Source of the DNA: Hymenobacter chitinivorans DSM 11115
Lineage (GTDB): Bacteria > Bacteroidota > Bacteroidia > Cytophagales > Hymenobacteraceae
NCBI RefSeq assembly: GCF_002797555.1
Contig: NZ_PGFA01000004.1
Coordinates: 496,001 to 560,000, forward strand
Reading direction: 5' to 3'
Length of the DNA: 64,000 nt
Shown: piece after piece, positions 1 through 8,321 of the stretch
How the letters are laid out: each line of letters begins with the position of its first letter
Position numbering within the stretch: the stretch's first letter is position 1
Position numbers and translations under genes: made by a program
The notes under the pieces: generated by a model
Seen by the model: the letters and a program-made list of their open reading frames with translations, nothing else
Database searches by the model: none
Told to the model about the DNA's origin: nothing

Positions 1-326
1 GCCACCTGGCCAAGTCGAACCTGACCATGACGCGGCTGCGGGCTTCGTACCCGGGCTATTTCATCTCCAAGAACAAGATTGAGCTGACGCCCGAAATTGA
101 CACCGACCAAGTGCTGGTGCAGATGCAGCAGCGCTACGCCAAGCAGCCGGTAAACACGATTGATGGGGTCAAAATCGAGTTTGACAAGGAGTGGGTACAT
201 CTGCGCAAGTCCAACACTGAGCCCATCATCCGCATCTACGCCGAATCGGACTCCAACGCCACGGCCGACCATTTGGCCAACAAGATTATTGCTGACATTA
301 AGGAGATTATCTCGCTGAAGAGCTAA
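1..326 (+). CDS. glmM: Phosphoglucosamine mutase-like phosphohexomutase, C-terminal end (partial)
   Basis: Only the last 107 codons lie in the window; the frame is already open at base 3, so the gene starts upstream. The visible part is the C-terminal domain of the alpha-D-phosphohexomutase family. It carries the phosphate-binding loop RKSNTEPIIR followed by IYAES, which grips the sugar phosphate during phosphate shuttling. In Bacteroidota, proteins with this tail are usually phosphoglucosamine mutases (glucosamine-6-phosphate to glucosamine-1-phosphate, for UDP-GlcNAc synthesis). A phosphomannomutase cannot be excluded because the substrate loops and the catalytic serine are outside the window. 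A hairpin terminator follows. Confidence 0.8.
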   Translation, partial: HLAKSNLTMTRLRASYPGYFISKNKIELTPEIDTDQVLVQMQQRYAKQPVNTIDGVKIEFDKEWVHLRKSNTEPIIRIYAESDSNATADHLANKIIADIKEIISLKS

Positions 327-348
327 GCCTCTTTTTGCCCCAATTGCT

Positions 349-386
349 AAAGGATTCCGGCTGCCAAGCGGGAATCCTTTATTTTT
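349..386 (+). terminator. Hairpin terminator after glmM
   Basis: The arms AAAGGATTCC and GGAATCCTTT (about 350-359 and 371-380) are followed by ATTTTTG. This is a typical intrinsic terminator separating the mutase from the cysteine desulfurase gene. Confidence 0.8.
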
Positions 387-483
387 GTGCGGCTATATTC
401 TCTCTCGTAGCCGTCCACCTCCCTCCACCTTAGTTGCGCGTATGCCTCTCCACCCCGATTCGCACGCCTCCACGACCACACCC

Positions 484-1626
484 ATGGCCGTGTATTTTGA
501 CAACGCGGCGACCACGCCGCTCGATCCGGAAGTTCTGGATGCGATGCTGCCCTTTCTGCGCGAGCACTACGGCAATCCCAGCAGCATTCACGGCCACGGC
601 CGCAAGGTGCGGGCAGCCATTGAGAATGCCCGCAAGACCATTGCTCACCTGATCAACGCCGCGCCGGCCGAAATTTCCTTTACCTCCGGCGGTACTGAGG
701 GCGACAACTACGCCGCTTTCGGCAGCATCCGGACGCTGGGGTTGAAGCATGCGGTGACTTCCAAGCTGGAGCACCACGCGGTGCTGCACACCCTGCAGGC
801 TCTGGAAAAAACCGGTGACATCACGCTCAGCTACGTGCGCCACGACCAGCAGGGCCGCCTGGACCTGGAGCACTTGGATGAGCTGCTGGGTGCCAATGGC
901 CGCTCGTTCGTGAGCTTGATGCACGCCAACAACGAAATCGGTAACCTGAACGACATTGTAGCCATTGGCGACATCTGCCAGCGGCACCAGGCTATTTTCC
1001 ACACCGACACGGTGCAGACGATGGGCCACTACCGCCACGACGTACAGAAGCTGAAAAACCACTTTCTGGTGGGCTCGGCGCACAAGTTTCACGGCCCGAA
1101 AGGTGTCGGCTTCCTCTACCGGCGGCCCGAGGTGCACGTTTCGCCGCTCATTCACGGCGGCTCCCAGGAGCGCAACGTGCGGGCCGGCACCGAGAATGTG
1201 TACGGCATCATTGGCTTGGCCAAAGCCCTCGAAATTGCCTACCGCGACATGGACACCCATCAGCAGCACATTCAGGGCCTGAAAGACCGGTTTATTGCCC
1301 GTCTGACCAGCGAAATTGAAGACGTGCAGTTCAATGGCCTCTCGGCCCACGCCGACCAGAGCCTCTACACGGTGCTGAACGTAAGCTTGCCGCCGTCGGG
1401 CATGAGCGAGATGCTGCTCTTTAACCTGGACATCAGCCGGGTGTCGGTGTCGGGCGGCTCGGCCTGTAGCAGCGGCGCCGATGCCGGCTCCCACGTGCTG
1501 ACGGCCCTAGGTTGCGACCCGCAGCGCGGCGCCATTCGCTTCTCGATGAGCAAATACAATACCGCCGAAGAGGTAGACTACGCCGTGGAGCAGCTGGCCA
1601 AGATGTACCGCAAGGTGCCGGCGTAA
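484..1626 (+). CDS. Cysteine desulfurase (NifS/IscS family)
   Basis: A PLP enzyme that takes sulfur from cysteine as an enzyme-bound persulfide for Fe-S clusters and other thio-cofactors. The protein (380 aa) begins MAVYFDNAATTPLDP, the usual N-terminus of the family. It has the PLP-lysine motif SAHKFHGPKG (Lys about residue 201), the conserved His in KLEHHAV, and the persulfide cysteine in GGSACSSG (Cys about residue 328). I chose the ATG at 484 because it directly precedes the conserved start; an in-frame ATG at 442 would add 14 unconserved residues. It stands alone, with no iscU or suf gene beside it, so a general housekeeping role is likelier than a dedicated assembly operon. Confidence 0.92.
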   Translation: MAVYFDNAATTPLDPEVLDAMLPFLREHYGNPSSIHGHGRKVRAAIENARKTIAHLINAAPAEISFTSGGTEGDNYAAFGSIRTLGLKHAVTSKLEHHAVLHTLQALEKTGDITLSYVRHDQQGRLDLEHLDELLGANGRSFVSLMHANNEIGNLNDIVAIGDICQRHQAIFHTDTVQTMGHYRHDVQKLKNHFLVGSAHKFHGPKGVGFLYRRPEVHVSPLIHGGSQERNVRAGTENVYGIIGLAKALEIAYRDMDTHQQHIQGLKDRFIARLTSEIEDVQFNGLSAHADQSLYTVLNVSLPPSGMSEMLLFNLDISRVSVSGGSACSSGADAGSHVLTALGCDPQRGAIRFSMSKYNTAEEVDYAVEQLAKMYRKVPA

Positions 1627-1658
1627 GGCTGGATTGCCTTTTTCTGATCAAACCTGCC

Positions 1659-1708
1659 GAAGCCCCGGCGGCGCTGCTCCCGTTATGGGCCGGCGCCGCC
1701 GGGGCTTC
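1659..1708. terminator. Long GC-rich hairpin after the cysteine desulfurase gene
   Basis: A perfect 16-bp inverted repeat lies at 1659-1674 and 1693-1708. No clear T-run follows, so it may slow transcription or stabilise the mRNA 3' end rather than act as a classic terminator. It begins about 33 bp after the stop codon. Confidence 0.55.
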
Positions 1709-1829
1709 GGGCTGTGGGCCTGACCCAGGCTAGGCCAGCCGGGCAGGGTAGCAGGCGGGGCTATATAGCGGCGGCCTATCTATTTTGCCGTCCTTGCGTA
1801 CTCACTGGCAAAAGCAGTTTCCGATTCTC

Positions 1830-2507
1830 ATGGCCGACATTAACATTCAGCGTAAAAAGTCTTCTCCCAGTCCCTGGCTTCTGGTCTTGCTCGTGCTTGT
1901 GGCGCTGGGCCTGCTGGGGTATTTCCTGTTTCGCTCCGACTCCACCACGCCCGCCGAGCAGCCAGCCCCGGCCACGACCAGCGCCACGCCGGTTGCACCC
2001 GAGGCCGATACTACGGCTCAGGCGTCGCCCCCGCCTGCTGAAGGAACTGCCGCTGGTGGCGACGCCGCCGCCGTAGCCGACATGGCCGCCGAAGAAGCTC
2101 CGGCCACGGCCGACGAACTGGACACCTTTGCCCGCGGCGAAGCCGATAGTCCGGACTACGGCCGTCGGGGGCTGCAGATGCTGACTTCCTCGCTCAGCGC
2201 CCTGGCCGACCGGGCCGACCTGCGCGGCGACGCTACCGTGGCCGAGCGGCGCAACGACCTGACCAGCGCCATGAGCCGTAGCTCGGAGCCCAACGCCAGT
2301 TTGCGGCCGGGCTTTGTGGCGGTGGCCGGCCTGCTGCAAGCCATTCAGCAGAAAAGCTACCCCGACCTGGAAAAACCAGTGGCGGAGCTCGGCGAACAGG
2401 CCCGGGCCTTATCGGGGCGCACCACGGCCGCCGACCAGCCCGCCCTGCAGGCGTTTTTCACCAAAGCGGCCACCATTCTGCAGACGCTGAACGAGCCTAC
2501 GCCCTAG
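1830..2507 (+). CDS. Membrane-anchored protein of unknown function
   Basis: Not recognised. The 225-aa protein starts MADINIQRKK, has one transmembrane helix (about residues 17-36, WLLVLLVLVALGLLGYFLF), then an Ala/Pro/Thr-rich linker (about 40-95) and an acidic helical C-terminal domain (about 100-225). A cytoplasmic tail and an exported helical domain are inferred. The ATG at 1830 places the short basic tail directly before the helix; upstream in-frame codons add an unlikely extension. A PRC-barrel gene follows after 55 bp, so the two may be co-transcribed. Confidence 0.72.
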   Translation: MADINIQRKKSSPSPWLLVLLVLVALGLLGYFLFRSDSTTPAEQPAPATTSATPVAPEADTTAQASPPPAEGTAAGGDAAAVADMAAEEAPATADELDTFARGEADSPDYGRRGLQMLTSSLSALADRADLRGDATVAERRNDLTSAMSRSSEPNASLRPGFVAVAGLLQAIQQKSYPDLEKPVAELGEQARALSGRTTAADQPALQAFFTKAATILQTLNEPTP

Positions 2508-2562
2508 TTCTGGGGCCTTATTTGCCTTTGTTACCGTTTCACTTGCTTGCTAATTCCGACTC

Positions 2563-3081
2563 ATGGAGCCGATTTCCCCTATTCCCTCCGCCGAAGGCAT
2601 GCACCTGCGCCGCCTGCGCGACCTGACCGACTTTGAAGTGGCCGACGGCAGCCCCGACGTACGCGGCTGGGCCGTGCGCGGCGGCGACGGCCACAAGTTT
2701 GGCGACGTCTACGAGCTGATTGTGGAGGAAGAAGCCCTGAAGGTGCGCTACCTCGACGTGGAGCTGGATGCCTCGCTCAACGTCAACCGCCACGAGCGGC
2801 ACATCCTGATTCCGGTGGGCGTAGCGGCCCTTGATGAAGAAGGCGACAATGTATTTGTGCCATCCTTGAACAAGGAGTCGGTACTGGACTACCCGCCTTA
2901 CGAGGAAATTCAGATTACCCGGGAGTATGAGGAAGCCATGCTGCGCAGCCTGAAGCTACCCTTGCCCGAAGCTCGTCCCGGAGGATTTTACGACCAGGAC
3001 CCCTACAATGAGCAGCGCTTTTATCAGAACCGCCGTCCCGCCGCCAACGAGGGCCTGCGCCGCCGTGACCCGGCCGCTTAG
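2563..3081 (+). CDS. PRC-barrel domain protein
   Basis: A 172-aa soluble protein with no signal peptide. Residues about 20-110 read as a PRC-barrel: WAVRGGDGHKFGDVYELIV, then a strand pair around VRYLDVEL and ERHILIPVGVA. PRC-barrels occur in photosynthetic reaction-centre H subunits, RimM and small stress-related proteins; in non-phototrophic Bacteroidota such proteins are uncharacterised. The tail is rich in Pro, Tyr, Asn and Arg (FYDQDPYNEQRFYQNRR) and probably disordered. A near-match to the -7 element (TGCCTTTG, 2523-2530) lies upstream. Confidence 0.82.
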   Translation: MEPISPIPSAEGMHLRRLRDLTDFEVADGSPDVRGWAVRGGDGHKFGDVYELIVEEEALKVRYLDVELDASLNVNRHERHILIPVGVAALDEEGDNVFVPSLNKESVLDYPPYEEIQITREYEEAMLRSLKLPLPEARPGGFYDQDPYNEQRFYQNRRPAANEGLRRRDPAA

Positions 3082-3097
3082 CGCCTAACGTCTTCGC

Positions 3098-4339
3098 CTA
3101 GCGCCGCTCGACGCGCCGCATCAGCACTTGTCCATTATTGAGCGTGACGTGCAGAAAATACAGCCCCACCGGCTGCGCGCGCAGGTCGGCCACGTAGGAG
3201 TTGGGAGCTATGGCAATGGTGGGGACGCTTACTCGTTGCCCGACTACGTTGTACCACGCTAGCTGCTGGGCCGGCGCACTGAGGCTGATGTGAATTTGCT
3301 GACTGGTCGGATTGGGGTAGAGCGTGCAGGTAGCCGTTGTCGTGGCGTTGCGGCTGGCCAGGGGCCGGCTTTTGGGCGTCGCCAGCCAGATGGTGGCGTT
3401 GACGAGCACGCGGGCATGGTCGCCGTTGGCTTCGCCCGCCCAGCCGTCGTAGAGACTGTCGCCGGGGTCCCCGCTGCCATCATCGGGCGGGGAACTGTCG
3501 CCCAGGGCTACTACTTTGCCGCGGCCGTAGCGGGCATAGGCCATAAAAGCACCCGTAGTACCGGTAGCACTTACGCCGAGCTTGTAGATAATTCCCCGGA
3601 CGCTGGCATTGGCCGAGGGCGTGAGGGTGAGCGTAGCGCCGTTGTGGTACTCCATAGCCGCCACATTGCCGGCCGGGCCGTGCAGCAAGGAATCGGCGGG
3701 CAGGGCTGGCACGTTGGTGGTATTTACTACAAAGTTGTTCAAGTCGAAGCTGATGCCGAACGGGTTGGCCTGCACGGAGTTCGTGCTCATCAGGTCGTTC
3801 CAGATTTGGGGCGAGTCCCAGCCGTCGTTGTTGCGGTCCGACACGGCGTGGTCGGAAATCATGAACAGGCCGCCGCCATTCTTGACGAAGTTCAGCAGGG
3901 CGGTTTTCTCGGCGGCCGAAAAGCGGATGTTGGGCTCACACACCACAAAAACCTGGTAGTTGCTCAAATCCTGCACATTCGAGGCGTCGCCGTAGGTCAG
4001 GCGGCTGCCGTTGGGCAAAGTCTCGACTTGGTAGCCGCGCTTCACTAGTGCCACACCCCACGACGACAAAGCCCCGCTCCAGTAGGTTTCGGGCGTATTG
4101 GCCGTAATGCCGCTCTGGGCGGGCGTCGGGAACCGCTGGGGGTTGGAATCGGAGCCGGCGCCGGTGACCATGGCCCCGCCGCTGCCGATGCCCAGGTTGC
4201 GGGCGTCTGCGTCCAGCACCCAATCGGCGTTGTTGGCCATTTCGGCGCGGGTGGCGTCAAACAGGACTTTGGGAAGTTGCTGCTGGCCGAAAGCCGCGGC
4301 GGGCAGCAGTAGGCAAAAGAAAAGTAAAAAACGAGTCAT
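3098..4339 (-). CDS. Secreted ThuA/GATase-like protein with T9SS sorting domain
   Basis: A 413-aa exported protein. It starts with a signal peptide (MTRFLLFFCLLLPAAAFGQ). The body (about 25-310) resembles glutamine-amidotransferase-fold proteins of the ThuA/DUF4350 type: a strand YQVFVVCEPN, then GGGLFMISDH and GRGKVVALGDSS. About 80 C-terminal residues form a type IX sorting domain, starting LYPNPTS and ending in a strand pair and RRVERR. It is therefore expected to cross the outer membrane by T9SS. The ATG at 4339 is preferred over one 7 codons upstream because it begins the signal peptide. No catalytic triad is evident. Confidence 0.82.
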   Translation of the reverse strand: MTRFLLFFCLLLPAAAFGQQQLPKVLFDATRAEMANNADWVLDADARNLGIGSGGAMVTGAGSDSNPQRFPTPAQSGITANTPETYWSGALSSWGVALVKRGYQVETLPNGSRLTYGDASNVQDLSNYQVFVVCEPNIRFSAAEKTALLNFVKNGGGLFMISDHAVSDRNNDGWDSPQIWNDLMSTNSVQANPFGISFDLNNFVVNTTNVPALPADSLLHGPAGNVAAMEYHNGATLTLTPSANASVRGIIYKLGVSATGTTGAFMAYARYGRGKVVALGDSSPPDDGSGDPGDSLYDGWAGEANGDHARVLVNATIWLATPKSRPLASRNATTTATCTLYPNPTSQQIHISLSAPAQQLAWYNVVGQRVSVPTIAIAPNSYVADLRAQPVGLYFLHVTLNNGQVLMRRVERR

Positions 4340-4426
4340 ACAGGGCGGAAAAGCTAGCAAGTTACAGCTTTTTCTGCCTCGTATGACTCGTCCTACTGTC
4401 GGGCTACGCCGCGCCCCGAACCAACT

Positions 4427-5470
4427 TTAATTGCGGTGAATCATGCTTACAACGCCCTCCACCCACTGCGGGTGCGAGTTCAGGCTGGGTACCAGCTGCC
4501 AATGCTCCCCGCCGGCTTCCTCAAACATTTCCTTGAATTCCAGGCCCACCTCGATGGTCGTTTCGAGGCAGTCGGCCACGAAGGCCGGGCTGAAGGCCAG
4601 CACGTTCTTGATGCCTTTGGCGGGCATCTCTTTTAGGACTTCATCGGTGTAGGGCTGCAGCCACGGGTCCCGCAGGCGGCTTTGCAGGCGGCTCTGGAAG
4701 GAAGTGGTGTACTGCTCGGGCGCCAAACCCAGGCCGGCGGCCAGCTGCCGGGAGGTTTCGTAGCACTGGGCCCGGTAGCAGTAGCGGTTGTTCTTATTGT
4801 AGCTGTTGCAGCAGCTGCCCAGCTTGCAGTAGTTGTTGTGGCTGCCCTTGAGCACGTGGCGCTCGGGAATGCCGTGGTAGCTGAACACGACATGGTCGTA
4901 CTTGCGCTTGGCCATTTCCTCCTTGCCCAAGGTCACGAAGGTGCCAATAAAGCCCGGGTCGTCGGTGAAGGTGCTGATGAAGCTGATGCTGGGCACCACC
5001 CACCACTTGCTCACGATGTCCATTACCTTCTCCTGCACCGAGCCCGTGCTGGCCGCCGCGTACTGCGGAAACAGCGGCAGCACGATAATCCGGTCGACGG
5101 CGGCTTCGCGCAGTTCGTCCAGAGCTTTTTCGATGCTGGGGTTCTGGTAGCGCATCCCGAAGGCCACCACGTAATCTTTACCCAGCTTTTCCTGCACCAT
5201 CTTCTGCAAGTCGAGGCCGTGGTAGAGTAGGGGGGAGCCCCGCTCGGTCCAGAGCTGCTGGTAGATTTTAGCCGATTTCGGGGCCCGCAATGGCACCACC
5301 AGGCCCTGAAACAGGGGGTAGCGCACGGCGGCGGGCATGTCGATAACCCGGCCGTCGGTCAGGAATTCGTTGAGGTAGCGGCGCACGTCGGGCGTTTGCG
5401 GCGAGTCGGGCGTACCCAGGTTGACAAGCAAAACGCCGATGCGGCGCTGCGGGGAGGCGGGAGTTGGCAT
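4427..5470 (-). CDS. hemH: Ferrochelatase
   Basis: Inserts Fe(II) into the porphyrin ring in the last step of heme b synthesis. The 347-aa protein has the opening strand GVLLVNLGTPDSP, the catalytic His in SYHGIPERH (about residue 199) and the helix GLEFKEMFEEAGG near the C-terminus. Between them is a cysteine-rich loop (CKLGSCCNSY and CYRAQC) that many other bacterial ferrochelatases lack. The start at 5470 fits a -7 box TACCTTTG on the minus strand at 5499-5506, giving a leader of about 20 nt; longer in-frame starts would lie upstream of the promoter. An AraC-type gene is divergent. Confidence 0.93.
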   Translation of the reverse strand: MPTPASPQRRIGVLLVNLGTPDSPQTPDVRRYLNEFLTDGRVIDMPAAVRYPLFQGLVVPLRAPKSAKIYQQLWTERGSPLLYHGLDLQKMVQEKLGKDYVVAFGMRYQNPSIEKALDELREAAVDRIIVLPLFPQYAAASTGSVQEKVMDIVSKWWVVPSISFISTFTDDPGFIGTFVTLGKEEMAKRKYDHVVFSYHGIPERHVLKGSHNNYCKLGSCCNSYNKNNRYCYRAQCYETSRQLAAGLGLAPEQYTTSFQSRLQSRLRDPWLQPYTDEVLKEMPAKGIKNVLAFSPAFVADCLETTIEVGLEFKEMFEEAGGEHWQLVPSLNSHPQWVEGVVSMIHRN

Positions 5471-5498
5471 AGAAAAAGAACGGTCGTCCGTCGAAAGA

Positions 5499-5506
5499 CA
5501 AAGGTA
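5499..5506 (-). promoter_or_regulatory. Bacteroidetes-type -7 box upstream of hemH
   Basis: Read on the minus strand this is TACCTTTG, an exact match to the TAnnTTTG element used by the primary sigma factor of Bacteroidota. It lies 29 nt upstream of the hemH ATG. No good -33 TTG was seen. Confidence 0.6.
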
Positions 5507-5546
5507 GGGCCTCCAGGGTTTGGGATGGAGGCCGTATTTTTCGCAC

Positions 5547-6566
5547 ATGACAAAAGTCACCTCTTCCCAATCCGTCGATACGCTGTCGGTGGGCATGCTC
5601 AACGTGATGCTCTGGGCCACCACCCAGGCCGGCGCCGACTATGCCGAGTTGTGCCAAAAGTTGAACGTGACGCCGGCCCAGCTCACCGACCCCGACGCCC
5701 GGGTGCCCATTGCCACCATTCAGCAGCTCTGGGGCGAAGCCGTACGAGTCACCCAGGATCCGCACCTGTCGCTGCACCTGGGCGAAAAGCTAAACCCCGG
5801 CGACATTGGCATTCTGGGCTACGTGCTGCTGCACTGCCCCACGCTGGGCGCAGCCCTAACCCAGCTGGTGCGCTACCAGGACGTGGCCTGCTCCGGGGTT
5901 AAGCTCACCGTGCGGCACGAGGCGGAGGTATGCTGGCTGGACATGGAAATAACCAGCGCGGCCATCATTTACCCGGAATACGTCATCAACTCCGAGTTTT
6001 CGACCTACCTCAGCGCCTTCCGGGCTCTGACCGGTCAGGTGCTGGTGCCGCGGGAGGTTCGTTTTGCCTATCCTCAACCCGCCGACACGCAGGAGCACGA
6101 GCGGGTTTTTGCCCCAGCCCGGCTGGTGTTTGGCACCGCCCAGAGTAGTATCAGCTTCGACGCGGCCCTGCTCGATTTGCCCGTCATCAATGCCAACCCG
6201 GTGCTGTTTCCGCTCTTTGAGCAGCACGCGGCAGCCTTGCTGGCCCGCCTGCACCAGCCCAGCTTGCCCGACCGGGTGAAGCGTGAAATTGTGGACTTGC
6301 TGAAAGGTGCCGAGCCCACCCTGGCCACCGTCGCCGACCGGCTCACGATGGGCGTGCGCACCCTGCAGCTCAAGCTCAAGGAAACCGGCCATACCTACCA
6401 GCAGCTGCTCGACGCCGTGCGTCACGAGCTGGCCTGCCGCCACCTGCGCGACGCCCAGTTCAGCACCACCGACATTGCCTTTCTGCTGGGGTATTCCGAG
6501 CCCAGCGCGTTTGTGCGCTCCTTTAAGAAATGGACGGGGCAGACGCCGGGCGCGTTTCGGAAATAG
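5547..6566 (+). CDS. AraC family transcriptional regulator
   Basis: A 339-aa regulator. Residues about 20-210 match the Arabinose_bd-type N-terminal domain found in OruR/ArgR-like AraC proteins (GADYAELCQKLNV, later VYPEY-like and RFAYPQPAD segments). Residues about 235-335 are the double helix-turn-helix: TMGVRTLQLKLKETG in the first and FSTTDIAFLLGYSEPSAF with FKKWTGQTPGAFR in the second. It is divergent from hemH with only 76 bp between the start codons, so it may control that gene; the ligand is unknown. Its last 44 bases overlap the convergent downstream gene. Confidence 0.88.
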   Translation: MTKVTSSQSVDTLSVGMLNVMLWATTQAGADYAELCQKLNVTPAQLTDPDARVPIATIQQLWGEAVRVTQDPHLSLHLGEKLNPGDIGILGYVLLHCPTLGAALTQLVRYQDVACSGVKLTVRHEAEVCWLDMEITSAAIIYPEYVINSEFSTYLSAFRALTGQVLVPREVRFAYPQPADTQEHERVFAPARLVFGTAQSSISFDAALLDLPVINANPVLFPLFEQHAAALLARLHQPSLPDRVKREIVDLLKGAEPTLATVADRLTMGVRTLQLKLKETGHTYQQLLDAVRHELACRHLRDAQFSTTDIAFLLGYSEPSAFVRSFKKWTGQTPGAFRK

Positions 6567-7221
6567 CCGGCCCGGTGGTGCGGACCGCGCGGTTCCGGTC
6601 GGCCCAGGTGGCCCAGAGTACCGGCAGCCACATAAGCTGCCCCACCCAGCCCAGCTCCGTGACGCTGCCGGGCACCGGGCTGAAGAAGTTGCTGAAGTGC
6701 ACCAGCAAGAGGAAAGCTACCAACGACCACAGTGCGTACCGGCCCGTTTTGTTCAACGCCTGGGTCCGGCGCAGGTACAGGTAAAGTCCGGCCACGAAAA
6801 TCGGCACCTCCACTACCTGGCTCAGCAGCAGATGATTCCACAGTCCCAGTCCAACCAGCGGGGAGTGGCCGGGGTAGAGCGGCAGGTCAGGCCCGTGCAC
6901 TACCGCGTCGAGCAGCCAGTGGCTCAGAACACTGAATCCCAGCAGCAGCGCCGCCGGCGTGTCGTGCCGCAGCAGCCGGTAGCCTAGGCCTAGCAGCACA
7001 CTCCACACCACGCTCATCAGCAGGCTGTGGGAAATGGGGTAGTGGGAAAACGTAATGGCTTGCCCGGCGCTGGGCACCAGCTCTACCCGCTCCAGGCCCA
7101 GCAACAGCAGCGTAGGCCAGAGCAAATCGGCCAGCTGCACGGCCAGAAACAAGAGGCCCAGGGAGAGTTGAGGCTTGGCGGCTTTGGCCCCGAAGGCCAG
7201 CCCGTAATGTCCGATAAACAT
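6523..7221 (-). CDS. Multi-pass membrane protein, YdjM/DUF457-like (putative metal-dependent hydrolase)
   Basis: A 232-aa integral membrane protein with about six hydrophobic segments. Histidine positions fit the YdjM/LexA-binding membrane hydrolase family: MFIGHYGLAF at the N-terminus, SHYPISHSLLMS around residue 80, and SHWLLDAVVHGPDLPL around residue 125. Members occur throughout bacteria and their chemistry is not well established. The gene overlaps the 3' end of the araC-type gene convergently. A near -7 box (GACCTTTG, minus strand 7261-7268) lies upstream. Confidence 0.75.
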   Translation of the reverse strand: MFIGHYGLAFGAKAAKPQLSLGLLFLAVQLADLLWPTLLLLGLERVELVPSAGQAITFSHYPISHSLLMSVVWSVLLGLGYRLLRHDTPAALLLGFSVLSHWLLDAVVHGPDLPLYPGHSPLVGLGLWNHLLLSQVVEVPIFVAGLYLYLRRTQALNKTGRYALWSLVAFLLLVHFSNFFSPVPGSVTELGWVGQLMWLPVLWATWADRNRAVRTTGPAISETRPASAPSIS

Positions 7222-7340
7222 GGCGGTAGGAGTAGAAGGTGAACTAGCTTGAGTGCCTCACAAAGGTCGGCTGCCGGCCGGCCCGCATTGCTGACCGTTT
7301 CCGCAATTCAATTGACCGAAAACGAAAATCTGGACCGGCC

Positions 7341-7652
7341 TTAGCTGCCTGGTTCGGCGGCTACCTCTGCCTGCCCGGGGCTCGGCCGCCAGGATAAGAT
7401 CAGCAGCAGCATACTCCCGAAGGCGAAATACAGCAGGAAGTGAATCAGCTGCTCGCGCAGCAGGTCAGCCGTAAAGATGGGCCTGGCGTGCGCCGCCCGG
7501 ATGGTTTGCAGCAGCCAGTTCCGCAGCAGCTGCCGCGTCAGTTCGTAGGTCACGGCCAGGCTGGCGCCCACCAGCGGCGTCCACCAGGCCTGCGCGGGTG
7601 TCGAGTCGCCCGGCACTCGGCTTGGGGAAGGACTCAGCCACTTAAAGAGCAC
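7341..7652 (-). CDS. Membrane protein segment, probably the C-terminal part of an interrupted gene
   Basis: As a separate gene it would start at GTG 7652 and encode 103 aa. It lies in the same frame as the upstream gene, separated only by TGA and one TTT codon. Its first residues (VLFKWLSPS) would complete the hydrophobic helix that the upstream product breaks off (GAWLLLGPAA). It has two more hydrophobic helices (LVGASLAVTYEL and IHFLLYFAFGSMLLLILSW). I therefore read it as the 3' part of one gene split by a stop codon, by mutation or sequence error. No family recognised. Confidence 0.6.
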   Translation of the reverse strand: MLFKWLSPSPSRVPGDSTPAQAWWTPLVGASLAVTYELTRQLLRNWLLQTIRAAHARPIFTADLLREQLIHFLLYFAFGSMLLLILSWRPSPGQAEVAAEPGS

Positions 7653-7655
7653 AAA

Positions 7656-8165
7656 TCAGGCCGCCGGGCCTAACAACAGCCAAGCCCCGGACGGCGGCAC
7701 GTGTTGGTAGCGGCTATACGAAGGCGGCTGCAGCATCCCATCGGCGGCTACCACCAGCGTCAGAAGGGCCGCCCCGACGATTCCCGTCCACCAGATAACC
7801 ATGCTTTGTTGCCGGGCCAGGCGAATTTTCTTCAGGCCTATCAGCAGCCCGGCCAGCGGTACATACACCTGGGTCAGCACGTTGGGAAAGCCGTTGCCGG
7901 GCTTCAGGGTTGCCGAAAACACGCTGCCGACATACAGGCCCACCGCCCCGCCCAGCAGCACCAGCACAATGGTAAACGGCCGGGGATTTTCGCGCTCCGA
8001 CTGAAAATCGGCCAGGACGGCGCGTAGCCCCACGCCCAGCAGCAGCACCAGCACAAAGGCGAGCAGGAAAGGCAGCGCGTTGGCCAGCCCGAGGGCTTCC
8101 ATGGGCTTGGCAAAGCCTGGACAGGGACACAGCAGCAGGCCGATCAGGAGAAGAATGCGTAGCAT
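7656..8165 (-). CDS. Multi-pass membrane protein, N-terminal part, ended by an in-frame TGA
   Basis: A 169-aa product with a signal-like N-terminus (MLRILLLIGLLLCPCPGFA) and about four further hydrophobic helices (LLAFVLVLLLGVGL, TIVLVLLGGAVGLYVGSVF, VYVPLAGLLIGL, IVGAALLTLVVAA). It stops at GAWLLLGPAA, in the middle of what looks like a fifth helix, and the frame continues without a shift. With the following segment the full protein would be about 273 aa. Function unknown. The next gene upstream on the other strand is era. Confidence 0.65.
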   Translation of the reverse strand: MLRILLLIGLLLCPCPGFAKPMEALGLANALPFLLAFVLVLLLGVGLRAVLADFQSERENPRPFTIVLVLLGGAVGLYVGSVFSATLKPGNGFPNVLTQVYVPLAGLLIGLKKIRLARQQSMVIWWTGIVGAALLTLVVAADGMLQPPSYSRYQHVPPSGAWLLLGPAA

Positions 8166-8292
8166 AAGCTCGGGGAACGAAAGGCGAAGCGGCCAAGGTA
8201 GCGCCTGCGCTCCACATGGGAAATGGCGCGGGGGGTAGTGGCCTCAGCTACTTGATTTTACCAGATACCGTGCGCGTCTGCCCGTAAAGCGG

Positions 8293-8300
8293 TACCTTTG
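8293..8300 (+). promoter_or_regulatory. -7 promoter box of era
   Basis: TACCTTTG, an exact TAnnTTTG match. Transcription would begin around 8305, so the TTG at 8298 cannot be the translation start and the GTG at 8322 is favoured. Confidence 0.65.
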
Positions 8301-8321
8301 CAGACTTATTTGAAAAACACT

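Noticed and set aside
8298..8321. TTG at 8298 as the era start
   Set aside because: It forms part of the TACCTTTG promoter box, so it would lie upstream of the transcript start.
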